DNA of 64,000 nt. Source: JANQSS01 sp965249735. Its GTDB lineage: Bacteria > Bacteroidota > Bacteroidia > Chitinophagales > Saprospiraceae. Location: assembly GCA_965249735.1 (NCBI GenBank), contig CBDFMS010000025.1, positions 62,001 through 126,000 on the forward strand, read 5' to 3'. Shown here piece by piece: positions 38,138 through 48,718 of the stretch. Position numbers and translations under genes: made by a program. The number at the start of each line of letters is the position of its first letter. The first letter of the stretch is position 1. The notes under the pieces were generated by a model. That model saw only the letters and a list, made by a program, of their open reading frames with translations, did not search any database and was not told the DNA's origin.

Positions 38138-39055
38138 ATGAGATCTAAGTATTCCTATCTGCCCAGACTTGCCATGAATCAATATCAACTTAGCATGATA
38201 CAGCCGTTGATCAAATGCTACATAGTTGCTTTCATTTGGTTGTTACCTGTTTGCATTTTTGGTCAGTCGATTTCTATAATTTCATGGAATCTCAAAGACT
38301 TCGGACAGTCAAGAGATGATGAGGAGATAATGATGATTGCTGAGGTTATCAGAGATGCCGACATTGTTGCAATTCAAGAGGTGGTGGCCAAGCATCATGG
38401 AGGTGCACAAGGCTGTAGCACGTCTTGCTGATCAACTCAATCGGATGGGATCAAAATGGGACTATAGAATAAGTCATCCGACGAATAGTAGTTCCAGTCA
38501 CATTAGCGAGCGTTACGCCTTTTTATGGAAGCCGCATGTCGTAGACATCGTTTCCAGACCTCAGCTTGTAGATGCACTGTCAACTGTTGTGGAAAGGGAA
38601 CCTTACATGGCAAATTTCAAGTTCGAAGAATCGGAATTCTGTATTGTTAACTATCACGCTTGCTCGCATAAATCAAATTTTCCCGAGCGAATTGAAATAC
38701 AGAATATTTCTAATTGGATCATTGAAAAGGACTGTCAAAATGTTCTATGGGTTGGTGATTTTTAATTTGGGAAGAAAAGATGTCGCATTGAAAAGATACG
38801 TTCAGAAGGATTTTTAACCACATTGGAAGGACAAAAGACTACTTTGAAAAAAAAATGTGAATTTGGTCAATACCCTGAGCAGAGCAGAGGACAATGTCTT
38901 CTATAAATTGCATGCCTTCACAATCAACGAGGCTGGTGTAATTGATTTTGTCGCGGAAAGGTGGAGATTGTGAAAATGTCGAATGGATGAGGGATTCGTA
39001 TTCGGATCATTTAGGAATTTTAATTACCATGTCGAAATCCGCTTTTGAAGATCAA
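38138..39055 (+). pseudogene. Secreted endonuclease/exonuclease/phosphatase family protein, decayed
   Basis: Starts with a good ribosome-binding site (AGGAGG) and ATG 38138; a signal-like helix (VAFIWLLPVCIFGQS) precedes the family motifs SIISWNLKDFGQSRDD and ADIVAIQEVVA. The frame then shifts at about 38400 and continues with ISERYAFLWKP, CIVNYHACSHKSN and VLWVGDF (the GD-type motif). It then degenerates; an SDHLG-like end (TYSDHLGI, read across 38998-39012) is still recognisable. Members are DNase I-like metal phosphoesterases. At least two frame changes make it inactive unless they are sequencing errors. Confidence 0.65.
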
Positions 39056-39103
39056 TAAGCCTATTTGACTATTAACCGAGCTGTTTTAAAAATTGAGTTT
39101 AAT

Positions 39104-42100
39104 ATGAGTACATTGATTGCAGACTTCAGGACTTCAATTTTATTCTCTACACGCAATTATTAATCCACGTGATAGAATAATTCCTGCACAGTATTTTTGG
39201 CAACATAGAAATGAATTTGGGGGTCAAACTGATCAGTTAATACTAGACCGGGCACATCAGCTTTCAGATGGAACGGTAGTGCCAAGGCAATTGCTAGATT
39301 TTGACAAAAATGGAGAGGTGATTGATGCAAACATGAACACAATACCTTCTATACCTCAAGAGGAACTAATTATTGTCAATAAGATGTCAAAATGCGTCGA
39401 GCAATACCAGGAAATTTGGTTACCTATTCCGTATTTTAAGTATAATCCGAGAAATGGATTCTTCAATACTTGTCCTGTCGCCTGGTCACGAGCGAAAATA
39501 TGTAATTTAAAGATTGAAACAAATGAAGATGATGGAATAAAGCTTTCGTTTGAGATAGTCTTAGCCTTTGACACACAGGTACATGATTTAGAGCCACCAC
39601 AAGATGCTTTCGCTGGTGACTTGGATTCATCGACGATCAAATTCAATCCGTTGTTAACTACCGAAGACACAACCGAAATGAATAATATCTTCAAGTTATG
39701 TGCAGACACAGACCTGAATATTGCCTTTGTTTCAGGTGACAAGAAATGGAGGTTGGGTAGATGAGTATTTATTATCCACTATACATGATGGTGAGCTACC
39801 CAACAGCCCTACTTCTTTAACTTATTTGGCCAACTATTTGTACCTTATAGAGTTCTTAAGTCAGTTAGATGATTTACCCACCATCACAGTTTACCCACAC
39901 GACAAAAGAACTTCAATTCCTGTGGATGCCGTGCTCGATGTTGGAAATGCAAGGACTTGTGGCTTACTTTTTGAAAATGCCTAGTAAAGACTACAACAAG
40001 ATTTACATCCGTTAAGAAACTCGTTTTAAGGAACTTGTCGAACCCAAACATGAAATATGACGATCCTTTTTCAATGAGACTGGCCTTTGCAGAAGCATCG
40101 TTTGGAGATGTTGAGGTCCCTAAATTTCCGATATATTCACCTGGCCGAGCGTTCTCCGAGTTGGTGAAGAAGCTAATATTCTATTAAATTCATACGATGT
40201 CGAACGATATATAACCGATGAACCAGCGAATACACTGTCTTCCCCAAAAAGATATTTATGGGATGAAAGCATGAGGAAGAAACCTTGGGAATTTATAGAA
40301 ATAAAGCCCTCAGATGATAAAGAAATAATTCCAAAAAACAACATGTATATTTAGCTAATTTGACAGAGCATTTTACCACAGATGGTAGTTTGACAGAGAA
40401 CGACCTGGGTGTTGAACCAAAGTGGTCACGTAGTTCTTTGATGACATTTGTTTTTATAGAAATAATTAATCACATTTTATGTCAAATTAATTCTCACAAC
40501 TTCAGAATGGAAAATGAGGCGTTCATAGGAAGCGTCAGAAAGCTAAGAAGAATCGTGATAACATGTCCCACCGGGATGACACAGCAAGAACAGATTAAGC
40601 TAAGAGAATGTGCCAAATTCGCACTCAAAGCTCTGGCGAGTTACCATAAGAAAGTACAAGATCAAGATATCGGACAAATGGGTGATCTTGATTTCGAGGG
40701 TATAAACATTTCTTTAGATGACATTGATGATTCCCTGGTTGAAGAATTGAGTCACATTAATGATGGACCATTTTCAAAAATCGAGATCGTTCCAGATCCA
40801 AAGGATATTTCTGTTCCTACACCTCAACTTGAGAACTCATCAAATAAAGGCAAGGATTGGATTTTTGACGAAGCAAGTGCTAGTCAAATAGTGTATATCT
40901 ATGGTCAAGTCGCTAACAAATACAGCAGCAATTTTAGACAATTTTTCGACATATACGGAAAAGCTGAAAGCACCGAAGTCACTTCTAAGAAATCTCTTAC
41001 AATAGCAAGTGTGGATATTGGTGGAGGAACTACAGATTTCATGATATGCAACTATTCCTATAGTGAAAAGTCGCAATCTGCAGTTTTGACTCCGAATCCG
41101 CTCTATTGGGAAACTTTTTCACTCGCTGGTGATGATCTGTTGAAAGAAGTGGTTCACCAGATTTTGATTGATGGCCACGGAAAACAACAAGGAGGCGCAT
41201 TTAACACAAAAGGTGGAATAATACGGAATTCAGCAATAGAGAATGGCTGTAAAGACGTTACTGATAAAATATTACATTTCTTTGGACAGCAGGCAAATTA
41301 TCAGGGAGCTTCCCACATCGTTTACAGGAAGAATTTTGTCACACAAGTGCTTATACCTATTGCTCAAAAGATACTCGAGCACGTAGCAAAGGAGAAAGCA
41401 AGTGCTATGTCGTATAACTATGATCAAATTTTTCAAGAAAACCCCCCCAATGATAAATTAATTAATTACATCAATAATCATTTTGGGAATGGATTTAATT
41501 TCAAGTCAATAATATGGGAAACAACGGCAGATGAAGTTAATCATATCATTCGTTACAAATTCAAAGACATAATCCAACAATTAGCAGGTTTGAGTTTCGC
41601 TCATAAAGTCGATATTCTCTTATTGGCTGGCAAACCAGTTTCGCTACTAGAATTCAGAAACCTTTTTGTAAGAGAAATGCCCTTGTCTCCGGATAGAATT
41701 ATTTCTCTATCCAATTTCAGAATTGGTACATGGTACCCGTACACCGATAAAAAAGGCCACATTGTTGACCCTAAAACTACCGTTGCTGTAGGTGGCATGA
41801 TCTATGCCTTAGCCGGACTAGATAAGCAAATACAAGGGTTTGAGCTCAACACCAAATTGTTAAGAGAGAAACTCAGGTCAACTGCGGATTACATTGGAGA
41901 ATTTGATAAAGGCAATAGTAGACTGAGTCAAGTCTTCTTGAACAAAGTCAAAGACTCACACCTCATAGAAAAGAGAACATTACCTCTTTTGTTGGGGTTT
42001 AAACAGTTACCACATGATAGCTATCTCGCTCGGCCAATATATAAACTAGATTTCAACCTCGAATATATTCGAAATAAAATAAAGGGGTCACAACCAACTT

Positions 42101-42351
42101 TAAGCGAAGCTGACTTAAATGAAGGCGCATTTAAAGAATTGGCAAGAATTAGAAACCAAGGTCCATTTACAATAGAAATAAGCCGGGATATTGAAGTCTC
42201 AAAAGAGAGGCTTTCCATAGATTCTATAGAAAACAACCTAGGACGACCTGTCGACAAATCCAGTGTGAAACTAATACTCATGACATTGGAAGACGAAAAT
42301 GGGTATTGGCTGGATAGTGGAGTATTTCCGATTTTAAGACTTAAAAATTAA
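39104..42351 (+). pseudogene. srfB: SrfB-like Hsp70/actin-fold ATPase, frameshifted in its first third
   Basis: The C-terminal 663 codons (from about 40360) are one clean frame. The upstream third is spread over several frames: MSTLIAD (39104) continues as SGLQFYSLHAIINPRDR after a shift near 39124, then shifts near 39745, 39990, 40150 and 40350. Joined, it gives a protein of about 1070 residues. ATPase motifs of the Hsp70/actin fold are clear: phosphate 1 DVGNARTCGLLF (near 39930), phosphate 2 VDIGGGTTDFM (near 41015) and the adenosine loop LLLAGKPVS (near 41630). Length, motifs and the neighbour match the SrfB virulence-factor family (PF07520), which is paired with SrfC. It heads a 12-gene same-strand cluster. 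Confidence 0.75.
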
Positions 42352-42366
42352 CAAATAATTACTAGA

Positions 42367-45288
42367 ATGGGATACAATCAACAAATACCTAAGGAAGAGC
42401 TCTTGAAAATTCGAGACGGCGTCGGTAAAATAGAAAACTTTCTTGATCGAGCTATCGAATGGACATTGAATAGTCCGGACGTTGAGGACCCTAAACAGAC
42501 CGCCAAAACATTAAAGAAGTATCGAAGGAATATTAGAAAAGTTGCAGGTGGAATAATGAAAAAACCCGCTATTGCATTTTTCGGTGCTAGTCAAAGTGCA
42601 AAGTCTCATTTGGTAAAGAACCTTCTTCAGAATGAGAGTAAAAAATGCGAAGTACTTGATGCAGGAAGGAATAATTCAATTGATTTTATTAAGTGTATTA
42701 ATCCGGATGGTGATGGCAACGAATCAACAGCTATTGTCACACGGTTCACACTTAAAGAGGCAGAAATTGAAAACTTGCCAATAAAGATAGAATTATTGTC
42801 AATTCGCGATATTGTTCTTTGCCTTTGTGAAGGATTCTATAAAGTATTTAGTCTGGCTGAGGCTACATTTCCAACTGAACCTGAAGTACAAGAGTTGTTG
42901 TCGAAAGTTGAAATGAAAGCAAGTTCTGATACGAATTTGGCTGAGAAATCAATCTTATCAGAAGATGATATTTATCTGATCAAGGAATATTTAGAGAATT
43001 ACCATTCAGAGAAAATAAGGGAATTTCTAATTTTACTTGAAACAACTGGTTACTGGGATCAACTCGCTCAGAATCTTCATAGAATTCAAATAGACAACTT
43101 AGTTTCATTATTGGGTATTCTTTGGTTAAATCAGAAAGATCTATCAGATTTATTCTTTTCATTGATGAGAAACTTAAATAAATTAAAGTTTACCAAAACG
43201 GTTTATTCAGATTTTGATGTTGTTTTCAAGTACTTGCCTCAAGATTACGAGGAAACGTTCTCGGATGGCTATCGCCCCGGGTACAATATTTTAGATGTCA
43301 CCACATTAAATGATCAACTATATTCTGACAATGTCTCCTTTACGGTTTCTTTGGCAGATGGAGAAGTTCAGAGCATATCTCCTGGCATGCTCTGTGCCAT
43401 TAGCAAAGAGTTGACATTTAGAGTGTCACCGCCAAAACCGGAAGACTCTGAACGTAAGTTTCTTGAGGATATTGACATCATCGACTTTCCTGGTGTCCGC
43501 GAGGCTGCACCCAGGTCAATTAAAGAATCAGTTAAGCAGAGAGACGTTGCATACGTTCTGCTCAGAGGTAAGGTAAATTATCTTTTTAATTCGTATTCCG
43601 ATAATTATGATATAAACAATCTGGCAGTAACTACTGACATCTCCGCACAGAAGGATGGCTCAGGACTAATACCTGAGATTATAGACAAATGGATCAAAAA
43701 TTATATTGGTCGTGACATGAGCGAAAGAAAAGATTTACTGGCTCAATTCGATGTACCTCCATTGTTTATTATTCTTACATTTTGGAATGAAAAGCTAAAA
43801 TTTGATCAAGCAAAGAGCAATCCTAACCCACTGGGAAGCCTTAAAATGTCTTTCAAAACCAGATTTTATGAGGACATTCTTTCTGACAAAGAATGGCAAA
43901 CCAATTGGAGTGGACTTAACTCAAGAGATAAAGAATCATTTCGTAATTTCTATTTATTAAGGGATTTCAATTATAGTGAAGATGTTTTTTCACAAGATGA
44001 AAATGGCTTTGAGCAACAAGTTCTAGAATCCAATAAAGAATACTACAATTCATTTAAAGAAGAGTTTTTGAAATTGGATTTGGTTAACCAGTATTTTAAT
44101 TCTCCTCTTGAAATGTGGGAGAACTCTTCTACTTTTAATAAAGACGGAGCCGAACTTATTATCAAGAATCTTTCTAAAATCACTTCGAATGCACCTAAAA
44201 CAAATCGATACATATCCATTATTAACTCCGCTTTTAATAAGGCCTTTTCTGAATTAAATATTCTTTGGAATGATGATGATATCGGTCGTAAAATCTTGTC
44301 CGCTAAACGTGAATCTGAAGATATTGTGAGCAGAACAAGCCTTTTAATGGATGAAAACCAACATCAGTTTGGAAAGTTAATAGAATTGTTCATGATCAAT
44401 GAATTGGATATTTATGATCATATATATATAATGACAAAAAGTGATGATATCTCAAAGTCAAAAAATTTAAAAAAATATTTTACTTTCAGGAAGGCACATA
44501 AAATCGAAGGGATGCCACAGAATGAGGCCTTGGACAAATTGAAAGAACAACATGGATATACTTTGGTGAGTGAATTAGAAAATTACTTGAAAAATGATTT
44601 AAAATTGAATCTAGATCTCTTGTTTTCTAAAAATATTGAGAAAATGCAAAAAAGATCGGTATTCATTGCCAGCAGAATTAAAGACTATTGGATTGATAAT
44701 ATTTTGAGAAGAGACAATTATAATGTTGACTCAACATATCGAATCGACGATAAATTGGGGAAGAAAGTTTCCGATATTCTAAGAATTAATTTTAGTCGAT
44801 TGAATATGGAAGAAGTACTTGCAAAGAGTATCGAAAATTATGTAGATACCGCAGTTCAAAATGAGGAAGCTGTGCCTATGATAGCCGATATATTGGCGGG
44901 AACTATAAATAATTTCGTCAAATCTGTTGGCTGGGAATATACGAACCATGAAGATCGACAAGATTTGATTGAAACAGCGCGAAAGCACAACATATCAATA
45001 CATGATTTTTCCATTAATAATGATGCCGTAGGAAAGATAAGTAAACAAGAGCTGGATGAAGTCTATGAATTCATGGCGGATTATGAGAAACGCATAAATG
45101 AGGCTGATGACGACGTAATTGTTAAGACACCAATTCTTCATAATTTGTTCAAGTGGCAAGACCACATTAAGCTGGCTTATATGGGCAAGGTTGGTGTTAT
45201 TCATTATGACGTTGAGAGCAATAATCGTCTTGATGATATTTTAAAAAATGCAAGTAACTTATCTCTTAAATCCGTGAATATTCAGTAG
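42367..45288 (+). CDS. srfC: SrfC-like large GTPase (dynamin-type P-loop protein)
   Basis: 973 residues, 15 bases after srfB. A P-loop GASQSAKS (residues 73-80) follows KKPAIAFF, and a switch II DFPG motif lies at residues 373-376 (DIIDFPGVREA), far apart as in SrfC. LFIILTFWNEKL near 470 may be the G4 strand. The central Gly of the Walker A (usual GKS) is Ala, which may affect nucleotide turnover. The second half is helical, like a dynamin stalk. Family known as putative virulence factor SrfC (PF10139), co-encoded with SrfB; role unproven. Stop is two bases before the subtilisin gene. Confidence 0.75.
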   Translation: MGYNQQIPKEELLKIRDGVGKIENFLDRAIEWTLNSPDVEDPKQTAKTLKKYRRNIRKVAGGIMKKPAIAFFGASQSAKSHLVKNLLQNESKKCEVLDAGRNNSIDFIKCINPDGDGNESTAIVTRFTLKEAEIENLPIKIELLSIRDIVLCLCEGFYKVFSLAEATFPTEPEVQELLSKVEMKASSDTNLAEKSILSEDDIYLIKEYLENYHSEKIREFLILLETTGYWDQLAQNLHRIQIDNLVSLLGILWLNQKDLSDLFFSLMRNLNKLKFTKTVYSDFDVVFKYLPQDYEETFSDGYRPGYNILDVTTLNDQLYSDNVSFTVSLADGEVQSISPGMLCAISKELTFRVSPPKPEDSERKFLEDIDIIDFPGVREAAPRSIKESVKQRDVAYVLLRGKVNYLFNSYSDNYDINNLAVTTDISAQKDGSGLIPEIIDKWIKNYIGRDMSERKDLLAQFDVPPLFIILTFWNEKLKFDQAKSNPNPLGSLKMSFKTRFYEDILSDKEWQTNWSGLNSRDKESFRNFYLLRDFNYSEDVFSQDENGFEQQVLESNKEYYNSFKEEFLKLDLVNQYFNSPLEMWENSSTFNKDGAELIIKNLSKITSNAPKTNRYISIINSAFNKAFSELNILWNDDDIGRKILSAKRESEDIVSRTSLLMDENQHQFGKLIELFMINELDIYDHIYIMTKSDDISKSKNLKKYFTFRKAHKIEGMPQNEALDKLKEQHGYTLVSELENYLKNDLKLNLDLLFSKNIEKMQKRSVFIASRIKDYWIDNILRRDNYNVDSTYRIDDKLGKKVSDILRINFSRLNMEEVLAKSIENYVDTAVQNEEAVPMIADILAGTINNFVKSVGWEYTNHEDRQDLIETARKHNISIHDFSINNDAVGKISKQELDEVYEFMADYEKRINEADDDVIVKTPILHNLFKWQDHIKLAYMGKVGVIHYDVESNNRLDDILKNASNLSLKSVNIQ

Positions 45289-45290
45289 AC

Positions 45291-47849
45291 ATGTCCAAAA
45301 TAATTTATCAGAGAAAAATCGAAGACCTACTGCCAGTCCTATGGTATGGGCAACGGGTGCCTGATAAATTTGTCGCTATTTATAAAGTCATAGCATCTCA
45401 ATTAGGCGTGGAGGTGGCAGATATTCTCTCTCAGCCACAACTGTCTGAATCATCTTACGAAGGGAAAAGCATGGCGACATGGTTATCTAAGCATGCGACT
45501 GGGGCCATGACATCCATTGCAACTCTTGGTGACAGTGAAAAACAAATGGCTCTTGACCTTCTAAACCAAAGGTTGGACCAAATTCAAAAACTAGGTCAAA
45601 AATTGTTGCTATCAGAAAAGGAGGAAAATGTAAAATGGGGACAGCTTATTTTGAAAGCCATAGTTTTTCCGTCCTTGGAATTTGTCTTCTATAGCAACTC
45701 CACCGTCATTATCTCCTTCTGGGGTTTTGAAAAGCAATCAGGGCCAACTGGATCGTCGTCCTATGTCCTCGAAAGAGAAAGCAGCGCCTTAGACTTGGAT
45801 AGCTCATCGACTGTTAAAAACGATGACGTTTATCCTGGTCAACTAGAGGAGGATGCTTCTCCAACATCAGCCTTGGATGACAAATACAATTCCTCTCTTG
45901 ATCATAAAGATGAAAACAGGGTAATTGCATCTGAGAAAGACGGAAAAGAATCTTCTTCGACTGAGAACATCATAAGTCAAACTCAGCTTAAAGAACAACG
46001 TGAATCCCCTCCTTCAAAGAATCCAAATAGATTTTGGTGGCTATTATTGTTATTACTTTTACCGTTCTTCTGGTATTTATGGAATAAAGCGGAAAAGCAA
46101 CAAGAAACACCCAAGTCCACAGGTCAGCTTTTAATCCCGATTGAAGCTGATAAAATCATCATAAGTAAAGACTCGGTAAGATATATTGTCTCTGATAGAC
46201 TTAACATTGCTTTGCATGGTGATAATAGAGATCTGGAATCGTTTGCCAAAGAACTAAAAAAACAATATCCGACAGAAAGTATAGAAATTATATACCAAGA
46301 TGAAAAGACAGCGCGCCTTCAAATTCAAGTTCCAGAAAGCGAATTAGAAGCGGTTAAGAATTCACTTGAATCTAAGATGTCAGGATACGACCTTCTTATA
46401 TGGCATGAAAGCATCTTTAAGTCAAACAGCACATCTCCGGACCCGGGTTTATCTGATATTCAAAAATCATGGTATTTTAATGAGGTTCAAGCACAAGACG
46501 CCTGGAAAATTACAAAAGGCAATCCTGATATAGTCATTGCAATTCTAGATTCAGGATTTGATGTTGAACACCCTGAGTTAAAGTCAAAAGTATTTAAACC
46601 CTGGGATGTGATCTCCCGATCTTCTGACATTCAACTTCACCCTGAATATTCGATTCATGGTACACATGTAGCATCGATTGCTTCAGGTGAATCTGATAAT
46701 GGATTAGGTGTGTCTGGTATTGCTCCTCACTGTAAAATTATGCCCATTAAGGTGGCAGACTATAATGGGACGATGGCAACCTCGTATGTGATTGATGGTT
46801 TTTTATATGCAATAAACAACGGCGCCCACGTGATCAATATGTCTCTTGGCCTCCATGTCAACCCAAACCTTCAATATTACCCTGAGGAACATCAGATGGC
46901 CATTATTCGCAATCAATTCAAGGAAGAAGAGGCATTTTGGAATCAACTTTTCAGTATTGCGGCAGGGCAGAATGTTGCAGTAGTATTAGCCGGTGGAAAT
47001 CAAAATATTCTAATAGGCATAGATCCAATGGATAGAAGTGACTATCCGATAAAGGTTTCTGCTACTGCACAAGGTGGAATTAAAGCGGCATTTAGCAATT
47101 GGGGGTATATGTCAGACGTGAGTGCCCCGGGTGAAAACATATTCAACGCTATACCAAACAAAACATTTGATTTTCTAAACGGAACGAGTATGGCCGCGCC
47201 TATCGTTGCCGGTGCAACAGCTCTGATCAAATCGAATCATCCAGATTTTACTCCCTCAGAAATTAAGGCACTGTTAAAGAATACAGGCATAAGTGCCTAT
47301 TCTCCCAACGGACAACATATCGGAAATATCATTCAAATCAATGATGCCCTATTGGCGGCAAAGAATGGAAATACACCGAAGGCTGATTGTAATGACATTC
47401 AATCGCGTATTGATAGCCTCACCCAAGAAATTAATAGATTAAGACGAGAATGCCTAACGCCAATCAAAGTTGATACGATGCATATACCCTCAATCGGCTC
47501 TGCCAACCCTCAATTAATTCAAGGTAGATGGAAAAGCAGTTCACCGTTGGTGAATGACAGAACAGAGGAGAATATTGAGCTCTATTTTGATTTTGAATTG
47601 GGAAACTCAGGGCGTATTACACTGGTCGAACAAGATGGTACTATTTGTGAAGCGAATATTAATTGGACTATTGACAATAATTTGCTTGTCTTCAACCAAT
47701 TACAAAACGCAATATGTGAGGATGATCGAAGCTATTCCAAGTATTCATTCTCTTGTCAACCAGACAAACGAGGAAATGCATTATGTGTCGCTAAACGAAC
47801 AAATAAAAGTGGTGAAATTGTTGACTTCACACTAATCAGAATTAAATGA
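45291..47849 (+). CDS. Membrane-anchored subtilisin-like (S8) protease with SrfA-like N-terminal domain
   Basis: 852 residues. Residues 1-150 are a cytosolic domain (QLGVEVADILSQ, GDSEKQMALDLLNQRL, KAIVFPSLEFVFY, ISFWGF) that I compare to the N-domain of SrfA. An acidic linker leads to one membrane helix (WWLLLLLLLPFFWYL, residues 249-263). The outer part has a propeptide-like region (residues 275-370) and an S8 domain with a full triad: D420 (AILDSGFD), H456 (HGTHVASIASG), S633 (NGTSMAAPIVAG), and oxyanion Asn in VVLAGGNQN. A C-terminal 150-residue beta domain ends it. In place it would be a periplasmic protease whose cytosolic domain can talk to SrfB/SrfC. Confidence 0.85.
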   Translation: MSKIIYQRKIEDLLPVLWYGQRVPDKFVAIYKVIASQLGVEVADILSQPQLSESSYEGKSMATWLSKHATGAMTSIATLGDSEKQMALDLLNQRLDQIQKLGQKLLLSEKEENVKWGQLILKAIVFPSLEFVFYSNSTVIISFWGFEKQSGPTGSSSYVLERESSALDLDSSSTVKNDDVYPGQLEEDASPTSALDDKYNSSLDHKDENRVIASEKDGKESSSTENIISQTQLKEQRESPPSKNPNRFWWLLLLLLLPFFWYLWNKAEKQQETPKSTGQLLIPIEADKIIISKDSVRYIVSDRLNIALHGDNRDLESFAKELKKQYPTESIEIIYQDEKTARLQIQVPESELEAVKNSLESKMSGYDLLIWHESIFKSNSTSPDPGLSDIQKSWYFNEVQAQDAWKITKGNPDIVIAILDSGFDVEHPELKSKVFKPWDVISRSSDIQLHPEYSIHGTHVASIASGESDNGLGVSGIAPHCKIMPIKVADYNGTMATSYVIDGFLYAINNGAHVINMSLGLHVNPNLQYYPEEHQMAIIRNQFKEEEAFWNQLFSIAAGQNVAVVLAGGNQNILIGIDPMDRSDYPIKVSATAQGGIKAAFSNWGYMSDVSAPGENIFNAIPNKTFDFLNGTSMAAPIVAGATALIKSNHPDFTPSEIKALLKNTGISAYSPNGQHIGNIIQINDALLAAKNGNTPKADCNDIQSRIDSLTQEINRLRRECLTPIKVDTMHIPSIGSANPQLIQGRWKSSSPLVNDRTEENIELYFDFELGNSGRITLVEQDGTICEANINWTIDNNLLVFNQLQNAICEDDRSYSKYSFSCQPDKRGNALCVAKRTNKSGEIVDFTLIRIK

Positions 47850-47862
47850 GAAAATTATAAGA

Positions 47863-48714
47863 ATGAGAAGAAAAAAAGGATTTCAAGGACTTAAGCAAAA
47901 AGGGAAAAAGGCCTCTCCAGAATGGTTAGCATTCAGTTATATTGGTTACTTGGCATTATTTATAACCGCTTTTTTTGGCGCCACTATTCTAACGTCGAAT
48001 ACAATATTAAGCTTATTTGGTTCCGGATTGTTATTGGTAGCCCTGTTTTTTGTAACGCATAAGCTCGAGGAGTATAAAGTTACAGGTGAAAAGACCAAAG
48101 AAAGATTGGTTTTTGGGCTATTTTTCGCAATGTCCCTGGGTGCTACTATTCTTTCGTACCACTATTTGCACACTTTTTACAACGAAGAAACGAGTGTGAT
48201 CGATGGTATTCAAAAAAAAGCAGCGAATATAAATTCTGCTGTGAAACAATTTGACCAAGCAGTACAAGAAACCAAACTGGCCTTTGAAGATTCCGGGGCA
48301 CAAAGATGTCCAATTTCAATCATTGAACAAGGGCTGAATTCACTTATAGTTGACTCTGAAAATATTGATAAGGATGTAGGAAACTTGTGGAATCCATTTG
48401 CAGTAATGAATTTGACACAATTGGATGAACATTTTAATAAAATAAATTACACCGAATACCTCCGGCGAATTCAGGCGAGCATTTCAGCGTACAATGATAC
48501 CGCCGTACCACAATGTCAGATTGTTAAAGAAATCAAAATTAAACATAAAGGTACAGAGTCTTTAGTCTTTGATAATTCACTTTCGTCTACATTAAAGAAA
48601 GCAAATTGGGGGTGGCTATTGGGCTTATTTATTGTGACTTCGATATTGATGCTCATACCATATTTTATTGCTGCAGGCGCTGTTGTCATTTTAAAAAGAA
48701 GAAAAAACAATTGA
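47863..48714 (+). CDS. Four-span membrane protein with periplasmic domain, unknown family
   Basis: 283 residues: basic N-terminus (MRRKKGFQGLKQKGKK), three membrane helices between residues 24 and 105, a roughly 140-residue helical external domain with two cysteines (QRCPIS and VPQCQIV), and a last helix at about residues 250-275 followed by RRKNN. The layout suggests a sensor or channel-like component. 13 bases after the protease gene and four bases before the GTPase gene, so part of the same transcript. No family recognised. Confidence 0.6.
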   Translation: MRRKKGFQGLKQKGKKASPEWLAFSYIGYLALFITAFFGATILTSNTILSLFGSGLLLVALFFVTHKLEEYKVTGEKTKERLVFGLFFAMSLGATILSYHYLHTFYNEETSVIDGIQKKAANINSAVKQFDQAVQETKLAFEDSGAQRCPISIIEQGLNSLIVDSENIDKDVGNLWNPFAVMNLTQLDEHFNKINYTEYLRRIQASISAYNDTAVPQCQIVKEIKIKHKGTESLVFDNSLSSTLKKANWGWLLGLFIVTSILMLIPYFIAAGAVVILKRRKNN

Positions 48715-48718
48715 ACAA

